Counted from the stretch's first letter, positions 35,181-43,087 are shown. The stretch is DNA of 64,000 bases from Bradyrhizobium sp. CB1015 (GCF_025200925.1 NZ_CP104174.1:7626001-7690000); one strand, 5' to 3'. The notes: generated by a model from the letters alone, not told the origin. Translations and numbers: made by a program.

Positions 35181-35993
35181 ATGCGGTTCGGATGGCGTGC
35201 AATCTCCGGTCCGGCGCTGACGGCAACGGCCCTGCTGCTGTCGATGCTGCTCGATCGCTTCGTCCCCGCGCCCTCGCCCGCCCCGCTGCTCCTCGGCATC
35301 GTGGCTCTCGCCGGCGCGCTCTCAGGTCTCGCCTCCGCCGTGACGACCGCGATTGTCGCGGTGATCGGCGCGGCACTGTTCTTCCTCAGCCGCCACGGCG
35401 TTTCCGGCCATGGTGCCGCCGATCTGGTGCAGCTCGGCCTCCTGGCCGTCACCGCTTTCGGCACCGCCGGCATCACCGGGCTGATGCGCGAGCGGCTGCT
35501 CGGCAGCTTCGCGGCCGAGCGCCGCAGCCACGCCATTGCCGCGCGGCTGTCGGCCGCGCTCGACAAGGTCGATATCGGCATCGTGCTGCTCGATGCCGAG
35601 ACCCGGGCCGAATTCATCAACCGCGCGTTCCGCGATTATTTTGCGGTGCCGGACGAGATCGCCGACGCCAAGCCGCCCTTCATCGCGCTGATGTATCACG
35701 GCCGCGACACCGGCGCGTTCGAGCTGCCCGAGGACGAGCTCGGCACCTTCATCGCGCAGCGCATGGAGATGGTGCGGGTCGGCGATGCGACGCCGATCAA
35801 CATCAAGCTGCGCAACGGCGAGGTGCTGCGCTTCGTCTGCACCGCGTTGCCTGATGGTGGGCGGATGCTGAGCTACACCCCGGTGACCGACCTCGTGCGC
35901 CACACCGATCCGCCGGCAAGTGCCGACTACTATCGCTCGCTGCGCGATCCGACCGGCCGCAAGCTGATCCGGTACTTGCGCGCTGCGGAGTGA
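35181..35993 (+). CDS. Membrane-anchored PAS domain protein
   Basis: The 270-residue protein has an N-terminal block of about four hydrophobic helices (residues 5-100, similar to DUF4118-like sensor anchors) and a cytoplasmic PAS domain (residues ~115-240: A-L-D-K-V-D-I-G-I-V-L-L-D-A, F-I-N-R-A-F-R-D-Y-F, G-G-R-M-L-S-Y-T-P-V-T-D). No kinase, GGDEF or output domain follows, so it may sense a ligand and pass the signal to a partner protein. GGGAGGAGC lies upstream of ATG 35181. Function inferred only as sensory. Confidence 0.8.
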   Translation: MRFGWRAISGPALTATALLLSMLLDRFVPAPSPAPLLLGIVALAGALSGLASAVTTAIVAVIGAALFFLSRHGVSGHGAADLVQLGLLAVTAFGTAGITGLMRERLLGSFAAERRSHAIAARLSAALDKVDIGIVLLDAETRAEFINRAFRDYFAVPDEIADAKPPFIALMYHGRDTGAFELPEDELGTFIAQRMEMVRVGDATPINIKLRNGEVLRFVCTALPDGGRMLSYTPVTDLVRHTDPPASADYYRSLRDPTGRKLIRYLRAAE

Positions 35994-36077
35994 GGCGAGT
36001 GTGCGATTGATCGGCAATACGATCATCACGTATGAAGGACATCCCTTCATCGCACCTCCGAGATCGCGGAAATTCAC

Positions 36078-36533
36078 ATGTCGCTCATCATTCGTGCCGT
36101 CACCAGGCAGGATTACGATCAATGGCTGCCGCTGTGGGACGGCTACAACGCCTTTTACGGCCGCTCCGGTCCGACGGCGCTCGCGCCCGAGATCACGCGG
36201 ATGACATGGCAGCGCTTCTTTGATGCCTATGAGCCGATGCATGCACTGGTCGCCGAAAGCGATGGCCGCCTGCTCGGCCTGACGCATTATCTGTTCCATC
36301 GCAGCACCACCGCGATCGAGCCGTCCTGCTATCTGCAGGACCTGTTCACGTCCGAGGCCGCGCGCGGCAAGGGCGTCGGCTCGGCGCTGATCCATGGCGT
36401 CTACGAGCGGTCGAAGCTGGCGGGATCGCCGCGCGTCTACTGGCAGACGCACGAGACCAATCTCACGGCGCAGCGCCTGTACGACAAGGTCGCGGAGCGC
36501 TCCGGCTTCATCGTCTATCGCAAGATCTTCTGA
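36078..36533 (+). CDS. GNAT family N-acetyltransferase
   Basis: The 151-residue protein has I-R-A-V-T-R-Q-D-Y-D-Q-W-L-P-L-W at the start, the Y-L-Q-D-L-F-T-S-E-A-A-R-G-K-G-V-G-S-A-L acetyl-CoA loop near residues 85-105 and the C-terminal T-A-Q-R-L-Y-D-K-V-A segment. The D-L-F/Y-V pattern is of the group including spermidine and diamine acetyltransferase-like proteins; the acceptor is unknown. It is followed by repeat I and a terminator 160 bases downstream. Confidence 0.9.
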   Translation: MSLIIRAVTRQDYDQWLPLWDGYNAFYGRSGPTALAPEITRMTWQRFFDAYEPMHALVAESDGRLLGLTHYLFHRSTTAIEPSCYLQDLFTSEAARGKGVGSALIHGVYERSKLAGSPRVYWQTHETNLTAQRLYDKVAERSGFIVYRKIF

Positions 36534-36544
36534 GCCTGTTCTTT

Positions 36545-36592
36545 GAGCATGATCTTTTCGGAAAACCGCTTCGCACTTTTCCGGATCATGCT
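36545..36592. repeat. Short palindromic repeat, family I (GCATGATC...AAAACCGCTT)
   Basis: GAGCATGATC and GGATCATGCT are inverted around TTTTCGGAAAACCGCTTCGC. A second copy with the same parts is at 50837-50902. Confidence 0.8.
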
Positions 36593-36695
36593 TTGGCGGC
36601 CTGTGGATAACTCCGCGTGTCACCCGCGCGTAACACAGCGAGGCTACGCTGCCCCTGCGTCTGGTCAGGCCCCCGTCACCGATCACGCGCCCCAA

Positions 36696-36740
36696 GCGGT
36701 CCCCGTCAGTCGCCGCGTCTGACAGGGGCCGCATTTTTTT
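36696..36740 (+). terminator. Strong rho-independent terminator
   Basis: GCGGTCCCCGTCAG and CTGACAGGGGCCGC pair over 14 positions (two wobble pairs), followed by ATTTTTTT. It is 160 bases beyond the GNAT stop, so it could end that mRNA or a separate small RNA from 36600-36740. Confidence 0.85.
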
Positions 36741-36750
36741 GCTGGCAACG

Positions 36751-37074
36751 CTACTTGGTGCCGCGCCCCACCGTCTGCATCACCTCGAAACCTTCAAACT
36801 GGGGATGGCCGAGATAAAGCGGCTTGTTGTCGCCCGCTTTATGATGCGCCGCGCGAAACGCTTCCGACTTGGTCCAGGCCTCGAACGCCGCATAATTCGC
36901 CCATACGGTGTGCGAGGCGTACAGCGTGTGGTCCTCGGCTTCCGGCCCGCGCAGCAGATGAAACTCGATAAAGCCCGGCACCTTGTCAAGATGGGTGTCG
37001 CGGGTGAGCCAGACCTGCTCGAAGGCGGACTCGGAGCCCTTGGCGACGCGGAAGCGGTTCATGGCGATGTACAT
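36751..37074 (-). CDS. ABM-fold monooxygenase (IsdG/HmoA-like)
   Basis: The 107-residue protein has the dimeric ferredoxin-like ABM pattern: M-Y-I-A-M-N-R-F-R-V at the start with the conserved Asn6, W-L-T-R-D, F-H-L-L-R-G and the A-F-E-A-W-T-K-S-E-A-F-R-A-A-H-H helix, i.e. Asn, Trp and His in the positions used by IsdG-type heme oxygenases. Bradyrhizobium japonicum has two such heme-degrading enzymes (HmuQ, HmuD); this gene may be one of that kind, but there are no heme-uptake genes nearby. The ATG follows AGGAGATTCAAGC. Confidence 0.85.
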   Translation of the reverse strand: MYIAMNRFRVAKGSESAFEQVWLTRDTHLDKVPGFIEFHLLRGPEAEDHTLYASHTVWANYAAFEAWTKSEAFRAAHHKAGDNKPLYLGHPQFEGFEVMQTVGRGTK

Positions 37075-37285
37075 TGCTTGAATCTCCTGCAAAGGCGGAC
37101 GATCGTAAGGGAGGCACCGCTCTCTCGCTCCCTCGCCCGTTCTTACGGGGAGAGGGCGGGGTGAGGGGCGGCGCCACGAGTTCGGTCTGAATTGTAGATA
37201 CAACGCACGTGATCGCAATCGGCTTGCGAGTCGGAGGGACTTGGTTCGTGGCAACAGCGTGCCCTGCCCCTCACCCGGATCGCTA

Positions 37286-38332
37286 GAGCATTTCACATTT
37301 TGATTGAAGCGTAACCGGCGTTAGCGAAGTAGTTGGCACATTCACGAGGCTGGATGTCCTGGACGAGGTGACCGATGTGGCGCCAAGTGTCCTCGATGGT
37401 GCGCTTTTGAGCCTGCCGCATCCAATGTTTGATCTTGGAGAAGGCCTGTTCGATCGGATTGAGGTCGGGCGAGTATGGCGGCAGGTACCAGAGCCTGGCT
37501 CCAGCCGCCTTGATCATCTGCCTGACGGCTCTCGACTTGTGGCTTCCGAGATTGTCGAGAATGACGATATCGCCCTCGCGCAGGGTCGGAAGGAGGAGGT
37601 GCTTCACGTAAGCGCGGAAGCATTGGCCGTTGATCGGCCCATCGAAGACGCAGGGGGCGGTGAGCTGGTCGTGGCGGAGTGCGCCGAGGAATGTGAGGGT
37701 ACGCCAGTGCCCGTGCGGGGTGAAGCCGCGCAGGCGTGCCCCTTTGGGGCCCCAGCCCCGCAAGGGGGCCATGTTGGTCTTGATCCAGGTCTCATCGATG
37801 AAGACGAGCCGGCCCGGATCAAGTCCGGTCTGCCAGGACCGCCAACGCTGGCGCCTACGAGAGACGTCGGCGCGAGCCTGTTCGAGCGCGAACAGTGTTT
37901 TTTTTGAACCGCAGCCCTTCCCGACGCAGGAACAGCCAGACTGCATTGTGTGAGACCTTAACCCCACGGGCAGCCAGCTCCGCCTTCAGACCATGCAGCG
38001 TCAGGTGCGGCGTCTGAGTGATCCGCTCGACGATGAAGGCGCGGTGCGGATCAAGCACAGGCTTGCGGTGACCACCCATCTTGCCAGGCGCTACCGAGCC
38101 GGTCGTTCGATAACGCTGCGACCACTTCACAACCGACGAGACCGCAACACCAAACCGTGCCGCCACAGAACGGCAGCTCTCACCCTTGGCAACCGCGGAT
38201 ACCGCACGCTTACGTAAATCGTTGGAAATTGGTCGGACCATGGGATGCTGGCCTCCAGCCCAGCCAGCATCTTGAATCATATTCGCCCCAGATCCGGAAT
38301 CCCTTCCGATTCAATAAATTCGTGAACCGCTC
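37286..38332 (-). mobile_element. IS630-family insertion sequence, TA target
   Basis: The 1047-bp element has imperfect inverted ends (GAGCATTTCACATTTTGATT and, inward from the right, GAGCGGTTCACGAATTTATT), flanked by TA on both sides (37284-37285, 38333-38334), as expected for this family. It interrupts a palindromic repeat, not a gene. Confidence 0.92.
37293..38241 (-). CDS. IS630-family transposase in two overlapping frames
   Basis: The first frame (38241 to 37855) encodes the HTH part (M-V-R-P-I-S-N-D-L-R-K-R-A-V, then S-C-R-S-V-A-A-R-F-G-V). The second frame (to 37293) encodes the DDE domain with L-V-F-I-D-E-T-W, V-I-L-D-N-L-G-S-H-K and P-P-Y-S-P-D-L-N-P-I-E. They meet at a run of eight A's on the coding strand (37898-37905). 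R-F-K-K-T-L-F-A would need seven A's, so the join requires +1 frameshifting, polymerase slippage, or the run is a mutation. All catalytic residues are present. Confidence 0.88.
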
Positions 38333-38378
38333 TAATGCGATCCGACCTCTCCCCGCAGAAGGGCGGGGAGAGGTTAGG

Positions 38379-38732
38379 TCACACCTCCCCCGCCGCGAGC
38401 TCGATCTGAATCACGGTGAGAACACCTTCGATATTCCCGAGGACATCGTTGTTCCAGAAGCGCAGCACCTTGTAGCCCTTCTCCCTCAAGCGCTCGTCTC
38501 GCATTGCATCCGCTGCGGATTCATTGTGCTGCCCGCCGTCGACTTCTATGACGATCCGCTTCTCGCGACATACGAAATCGCAGATGTAGCCGATGATCGG
38601 CTCTTGCCTTACGAATTTGTGCCCATCGACCCTCCGATTGCGAATGCGATTCCAGAGGACCGTCTCGGCATCTGTTTGATCAACGCGCAAGCGTCTTGCA
38701 AGGCGGATGGATTTCTCGTTGTGGCCACGCAT
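38379..38732 (-). CDS. DUF559 domain endonuclease-like protein
   Basis: The 117-residue protein is a DUF559 (VSR/type II endonuclease-like) domain: N-terminal A-R-R-L-R-V-D-Q-T-D-A-E-T-V-L-W, R-V-D-G-H-K-F-V-R-Q-E-P-I, D-F-V-C-R-E-K-R-I-V-I-E-V-D-G-G-Q-H (PD-(D/E)xK-like acidic residues and the E-V-D core) and a final Y-K-V-L-R-F-W-N-N-D-V. Such proteins are predicted DNA nucleases; their substrates are unknown. The gene is embedded between copies of palindromic repeat C (stop abuts 37128-38378; start abuts 38769-39205). Intact and translated away from both mobile elements. Confidence 0.92.
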   Translation of the reverse strand: MRGHNEKSIRLARRLRVDQTDAETVLWNRIRNRRVDGHKFVRQEPIIGYICDFVCREKRIVIEVDGGQHNESAADAMRDERLREKGYKVLRFWNNDVLGNIEGVLTVIQIELAAGEV

Positions 38733-38768
38733 TTCGCTGCCCCCTCACTCGCAATGGACGCACCGTTC

Positions 38769-39205
38769 TCTCACTCCCTCTCCCCGTTCTTACGGCAGGG
38801 CTATCGCATTTGAGAGCTTTTCCCGGCGGCCATCCTTCGAGACGCCCGCTTTGGGCGGGCTCCTCAGGATGAGGGCGGAGTGCGCGGCAGCAGTTTCAAC
38901 GAGCACTGACGCTGATTAGCCTCATCCTGAGGAGGCGCGTCAGCGCCGTCTCGAAGGACGAGGCGTGCGCGCAGGCCGACGTCACAAGTCATATGCGATA
39001 GCCCTGGTTCTTACGGGGAGAGGGAGTGAGGGGCTGCCTCCGCGAGTTCGGTGTGAATTGTATATACGGTGCGCGCGATCGCAATCGTCTTGCGAGTCGG
39101 AAGGATTTTGTTCGTGGCAGTAGAGTGCCTTGCCCCTCACCCGGATTGCTCAGGCGCCCGCGCCTGACCAATCCGACCTCTCCCCGCAGAAGGGCGGGGA
39201 GAGAT
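38769..39205. repeat. Palindromic repeat, family C, split by a MITE-like element
   Basis: CTCACTCCCTCTCCCCGTTC before the MITE and GTTCTTACGGGGAGAGGG after it are the two halves of a family C hairpin; the repeat continues to CCCCGCAGAAGGGCGGGGAG at 39203. Its inner spacer matches the one at 37150-37260. Confidence 0.85.
38796..39006 (+). mobile_element. 211-bp MITE-like element, copy 2, 10-bp target duplication
   Basis: The ends are inverted: CAGGGCTATCGCATTTGA and, inward from the right, CAGGGCTATCGCATATGA. Flanks GTTCTTACGG (38786-38795) and GTTCTTACGG (39007-39016) are a perfect 10-bp direct duplication of a segment from the interrupted repeat. No reading frame. Same length as the copy at 21365. 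Confidence 0.88.
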
Positions 39206-39209
39206 TAAG

Positions 39210-40427
39210 TCAGACCACGAGCCCCTTCATCGGCCTTGCGCTTGCGCTGTCGGGAAACACCGTCTCGGCCAGCACGCGATCGGACAGGCCGAACTGATCC
39301 TGCAGCACGCCTTTGATCACCGAGCGCAGATCCGTCGTCGGCTTGAGGTCGCGGCCCTCATACAAATTCGCGAGCTTGAGGCCCGGCCAGTCCGAGATGA
39401 CGCGGCCGCCTTTCACCGCGCCGCCGGCGAGCAAGGCGATCGTGCCGGTGCCGTGATCGGTGCCCTCGGTGCCGTTGATACGCGCGGTGCGGCCGAACTC
39501 GGTGGCGACGACCACGACGGTGTCGCGCCAGCGATCTCCCAGGCCGCTTTCGAACTCGGCGAGCGCGCCGTCGAGGCCGCCGAGCAGGAAGGCGAGACGC
39601 CCCACAGGGCCGCCTTCATTGGCATGCGTGTCCCAGCCGTCGAAGGCGAGCGCGGCGATGCGCGGGCCATCATCGGCCGCCATCAGCTTTGCAGCGCCGC
39701 GCGCGACCTGTCGCATCTGTGCGACGGCGTTGCCGCGCGTCGCTTTCATATCGTCGCCGCTCGCCGCCTTGTCGAGCTGAAGGCCTTGCGACAACGCGGA
39801 GGCCAAAGCGGGATCGCGGTGACGGTAGAGCTCGACGAGGCGCATCGCAGTGTCGTCATCGGCCTGCGGCAGCGCGACCGGCGCCCAGCCCACGGTGGGC
39901 GCGCTGCCGCGCAGCACCAGCGGCGTGGTGGGACCGACCGCAAGCCCGCTCGACACGCGCTCGCCGCGCGGCAGCGCTTCCAGCGCGCGGTTGAGCCAGC
40001 CGGACTGGACGCGGCCCGGACCGGCATAGCCGCTTTCGAGCACGTCCTGGCCGTCGAAATGCGAGCGGTCGCGATAGGGCGTCGCGACTGCGTGGATCAC
40101 CGCCGCATGCTTGTCGCGATACATGCGTGCGAACTCAGGCATCGCCGGATGCAGCGCGAAGAACGAGTCGAGCATGATTGCGGGATGCGCGCCGTCGGCC
40201 GTGAGCGCGATCGATCCGTGCAGGCCGGCATAATCGGGGTCGCCGATCGGCGCGACGGTCGAGAGCCCGTCCAGCGCGCCGCGCAGGATCACCACGACCA
40301 ATCGCGGATCGCGCCCGTCGGCCGCGCGGGCGAATTTCGGCAGGTAAGCCCAGGCTGCAAAGGAGGCGCCGCCGAGCAGGAGACCGCGGCGGGATGCGAG
40401 GAGCCGGTTCTCGACGCAGTCGGTCAT
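39210..40427 (-). CDS. DUF1501 family protein, Tat-exported
   Basis: The ~405-residue protein has a twin-arginine signal (S-R-R-G-L-L-L-G-G-A-S-F-A-A-W-A), then R-L-V-V-V-I-L-R-G-A-L-D-G, A-V-A-T-P-Y-R-D-R-S-H-F-D-G-Q-D and V-V-A-T-E-F-G-R-T, hallmarks of DUF1501, an alkaline-phosphatase/sulfatase-like fold. Function unknown. An AGAGGAG site lies six bases ahead of the third of three ATGs (40427); 40430 and 40433 are possible. The start overlaps the stop of the DUF1800 gene (TGATGATG), so the two are translationally coupled. This pair is widespread in Proteobacteria and Planctomycetes. Confidence 0.9.
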   Translation of the reverse strand: MTDCVENRLLASRRGLLLGGASFAAWAYLPKFARAADGRDPRLVVVILRGALDGLSTVAPIGDPDYAGLHGSIALTADGAHPAIMLDSFFALHPAMPEFARMYRDKHAAVIHAVATPYRDRSHFDGQDVLESGYAGPGRVQSGWLNRALEALPRGERVSSGLAVGPTTPLVLRGSAPTVGWAPVALPQADDDTAMRLVELYRHRDPALASALSQGLQLDKAASGDDMKATRGNAVAQMRQVARGAAKLMAADDGPRIAALAFDGWDTHANEGGPVGRLAFLLGGLDGALAEFESGLGDRWRDTVVVVATEFGRTARINGTEGTDHGTGTIALLAGGAVKGGRVISDWPGLKLANLYEGRDLKPTTDLRSVIKGVLQDQFGLSDRVLAETVFPDSASARPMKGLVV

Positions 40428-40429
40428 CA

Positions 40430-41986
40430 TCATCTCCTCTGCATTTCCGGCGACATCAACAGCAGCGCCAGCGCCTGCTGCCGCGACTCCGCGCGCTCGA
40501 TGGTCCGCCGCGTCTCGGTCGAGGCGGCATCGGCGGCGGCGAACTCCAGCAGGTCGAGCGGATCGATGTTGTTGCCGAGCCGCGCGCCGATCTGCGCCGC
40601 GATGTCGAGCCTGAGCTTGATGCCTTCGGGCGCGGCCCAGGCGGCATTGGTATCGGGAAAGCCGTTGGGGCCCGGCGGCGACCACAGCGGCTGGCCTAGC
40701 AGATTGAGGTTGTTCAGATAGGCGCCGGGATCCTCCGGCACGCGAGCCAGCAGCCGGCCGCTCGCAACCAGGAAATCGTATGGCGAGCGCATCTTGGTGA
40801 GCGGCGCCTTCCATGCTTCATCGGAATCGACCAGCGCCGTCGCCAGCGCCTTGAGATCGCCGTCGGTCTTGACGAAGACGTCGCGCAGGCGCGCAACGAG
40901 CGCCGGCGGCGGATCGTCCGCGACGAAGTGACGGACGAACTTGGTGGCGATGAAACTCGCGGTCGAGGGATGCCGCGCGAGATCGGCGAGCGCGGCTTCG
41001 CCCTGTGCGAGGCCCGCCTGATCGTAGGTCTTGCCGAGCAGGATCTGCGGCCCGGGCTGATGCGCATTGACGTTGAAGACGAAGGAGCCGGGGACCCCGA
41101 GCTGCCCTTGCCTACCGGCAAAGGTCCAGCCGGTGATGATGCGCGCGAGCGAGGTAACGTCGCCTTGCGTGTAGCCGCCGCCGACGCCGAGCGTATGCAG
41201 CTCCATGATCTCGCGCGCGAGATTTTCGTTCAGCCCGCGCTTGCGGTTTTGCCCCGCGCGCGAGTCAGGTCCAAGCGATTGCTGGTTGTCGAGGAAGAAC
41301 AGCATGGCCGGATGCTGCTCGACCGCCCTCAGCATGTCGGCGAAGCGCCCGAGCACGTGCGGCCGGATCGCCTCGCGCTCGAACGCGCCGGCCCAGATCC
41401 GCGCCAGCTCGCCCTTGCTGGCGGAGATGCAGAAATGGTTGGACCAGAACGCGACGAGGCGCTCGGTGAAGCCGCACTCGACGAGCGTGGCGCGCTGCAA
41501 CCGCGCCAGCGCCTCGGCGCGAAAGGTTTTCTGGATCACATTGAGCGGCTGCGGCGCGGGCTTGGCCGCGGGCTGCGGCGCGGCCGCGCTCGGCTGCATG
41601 GTCTCCGGCTTCGGTGCGCTGCCTGTGGGCTTTGCATCGGCCATTTGGCCAGTGATCTCTGCCGCGGCATTCAGCGAGAGATTGCGGCGCAAGGGCGGCT
41701 TCTGATCGGCAGGCGCTTGTGCCGGCGTCTCGACCGGCGCGGCGGCCATCGCCGCCTCACGCGCCTGCTTGACCTCGTCCTGATAGGCAAACACGGCCTG
41801 CCCGAGTTGCGGCGTCGATTGCAGGCCCGGCGCTTCCAGCAGCACGCCATTGGAACGCGAAAGCTCCGCCTTCACGAAGCCGCGCGGGTCGGAGCTTGCG
41901 TTGATGAGATCGCCCGATGCACCGCCGCGGGCGCCGAAGCCGAAGCGGTTGAGCGCGACGAGGGCGGCTTGCGAATCGCGGGCCAT
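40430..41986 (-). CDS. DUF1800 family protein
   Basis: The ~518-residue protein starts M-A-R-D-S-Q-A-A-L-V-A-L-N-R-F-G-F-G and contains L-V-A-F-W-S-N-H-F-C-I-S, N-E-N-L-A-R-E-I-M-E-L-H-T-L-G-V, I-I-T-G-W-T-F and K-F-V-R-H-F-V-A-D-D, the DUF1800 pattern. A Pro/Ala-rich insert (about residues 85-150) is variable. The role is unknown; the partner DUF1501 is exported by Tat, so a periplasmic or envelope complex is likely (inferred). A longer N-terminus to 42073 is possible but lacks conserved sequence. Confidence 0.9.
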   Translation of the reverse strand: MARDSQAALVALNRFGFGARGGASGDLINASSDPRGFVKAELSRSNGVLLEAPGLQSTPQLGQAVFAYQDEVKQAREAAMAAAPVETPAQAPADQKPPLRRNLSLNAAAEITGQMADAKPTGSAPKPETMQPSAAAPQPAAKPAPQPLNVIQKTFRAEALARLQRATLVECGFTERLVAFWSNHFCISASKGELARIWAGAFEREAIRPHVLGRFADMLRAVEQHPAMLFFLDNQQSLGPDSRAGQNRKRGLNENLAREIMELHTLGVGGGYTQGDVTSLARIITGWTFAGRQGQLGVPGSFVFNVNAHQPGPQILLGKTYDQAGLAQGEAALADLARHPSTASFIATKFVRHFVADDPPPALVARLRDVFVKTDGDLKALATALVDSDEAWKAPLTKMRSPYDFLVASGRLLARVPEDPGAYLNNLNLLGQPLWSPPGPNGFPDTNAAWAAPEGIKLRLDIAAQIGARLGNNIDPLDLLEFAAADAASTETRRTIERAESRQQALALLLMSPEMQRR

Positions 41987-42103
41987 CGATGATCTGTCCT
42001 TCGCGCGTTGGGAGGTGCTTTCCTGCGACGCGGGCGGCGCGTAATATACCGCAGCGGCAGATGAACCCGACATGAAAATGACGGCGAAGCTTCGACGTAA
42101 ATC

Positions 42104-42319
42104 ATGACAAATCCGAAAGAAATGCCGTCAGCGCCGGCACTTGCGCGCCGTCTCACCTGTTCCCGCTGCGGCAGCGAATTCGGCTGCGATCTCTCGGGCA
42201 ATTGCTGGTGCGCGGCGGAGACGGCACGGCTGCCGATGCCGATCCAGGGCGAGGACTGCCTGTGCCGGGAGTGTTTGCGGAAAGCGGCGGCCTGTAGCCC
42301 GGATGGAGCGCAAGCGTAA
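42104..42319 (+). CDS. Cysteine-rich CWC family protein
   Basis: The 71-residue protein has C-S-R-C-G-S-E-F-G-C, N-C-W-C and C-L-C-R-E-C, the eight-cysteine CWC pattern predicted to bind metal, probably zinc. Family members are small single-domain proteins of unknown role. The last eight codons and the stop lie inside the palindromic repeat at 42294, so the C-terminal S-P-D-G-A-Q-A is repeat-encoded. It is divergent from the DUF1800 gene. Confidence 0.85.
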   Translation: MTNPKEMPSAPALARRLTCSRCGSEFGCDLSGNCWCAAETARLPMPIQGEDCLCRECLRKAAACSPDGAQA

Positions 42320-42370
42320 TCCGGGATGCTAGCACCGGCCCCGGATTTCGCTGCGCTCCATCCGGGCTAC
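42294..42370. repeat. Palindromic repeat, family J (TAGCCCGGATGGAGCGCA type)
   Basis: TAGCCCGGATGGAGCGCA and its inverse TGCGCTCCATCCGGGCTA are the ends; GTAATCCGGG and CCCCGGATTTC are inner arms. The left half overlaps the end of the CWC gene. Confidence 0.88.
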
Positions 42371-42375
42371 GTGCG

Positions 42376-43074
42376 TTACACCGCAAATCCCGGCGACTTT
42401 CGCGCCATGCCGTCGAACGCATCCAGCAGCTTTTCGCGCCAGGCATAGACCGGATCATCCGCTTCGAGCAGCTTGAACGGGCTGACCACGCGCGCCCATT
42501 GGAATCCGCCGAACACGATGTAATCGGCGTAGTTCGGCGCATCCCCGCCGATGAAGGGCTGCGTCTTGAACGTCTGGCGCATCACTTCCAGCGACTTGCG
42601 GAACGCGACGACGCCGGCATCGCGGTTCGCCATGATCTCCTCGAGCGTCTTGCCGCCGAAGCGCGCCTCGCGCGACTTGCGGAAATAGGCGGCATCGACC
42701 TCATTCAGATTGTACGGGATGTCGGCGATGATGAGCGGAAAGATGCCGCCGACGATGGCGATGTCGCCCCACGCATTGATCATGCGCGCCATGGCGCGGC
42801 CGCCGTCGCCGCCGAACAGCGAGAGGCGATCCGGAAAATTGTCCTCGAGATAGTTCGCGATGGTCCAGGAATCGACGACGGGCTTGTCGTGATGCAACAG
42901 CACGGGGACCTTCTCCGAGCCGTGCGGCGCGATCGCGCTCTTCTCGGTGAAGCGCCAGGGCAGCGATTCCGCCGCAAGGCCCTTATGCGCCAGCGCCATC
43001 CGCGTGCGCCAGCAATACGGGCTGAAGGGGCGCGAAGGATCGGTGCCGACGAGTTCATAGAGCTTGAGTGACAT
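42376..43074 (-). CDS. Glutathione S-transferase-like protein
   Basis: The 232-residue product has an N-terminal thioredoxin-like domain (M-S-L-K-L-Y-E-L-V-G, S-P-Y-C-W-R-T-R-M-A-L, S-E-K-V-P-V-L, D-S-W-T-I-A-N-Y-L) and a helical C-domain with P-N-Y-A-D-Y-I-V-F-G-G-F. The C-W-R site suggests an active-site Cys near residue 21. It resembles the GST group near beta-etherase/LigE proteins (S-P-Y-C-W-R), which cleave aryl ethers with glutathione; that is a resemblance only. The gene follows repeat J on the minus strand. Confidence 0.85.
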   Translation of the reverse strand: MSLKLYELVGTDPSRPFSPYCWRTRMALAHKGLAAESLPWRFTEKSAIAPHGSEKVPVLLHHDKPVVDSWTIANYLEDNFPDRLSLFGGDGGRAMARMINAWGDIAIVGGIFPLIIADIPYNLNEVDAAYFRKSREARFGGKTLEEIMANRDAGVVAFRKSLEVMRQTFKTQPFIGGDAPNYADYIVFGGFQWARVVSPFKLLEADDPVYAWREKLLDAFDGMARKSPGFAV

Positions 43075-43087
43075 TGGCCAGTGCTCC

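Larger units (their letters stand above)
37128..38378. repeat. Palindromic repeat, family C, split by IS630
   Basis: The left part runs from CTCGCCCGTTCTTACGGGG (37128) to CCCTCACCCGGATCGC (37283); the right part, GATCCGACCTCTCCCCGCAG, resumes at 38341. Together they form one repeat. The spacer (GAGTTCGGTCTGAATTGTAG onward) is shared with the repeat at 38769-39205. Confidence 0.85.

Noticed and set aside
36751..37074. Naming the ABM protein HmuQ or HmuD
   Set aside because: The fold and key residues fit, but no heme uptake or fur-linked genes are near, so the symbol is not assigned.
37128..39205. CRISPR-like array
   Set aside because: Repeats are palindromic, unequal and interrupted by mobile elements; there are no regular spacers and no cas genes.
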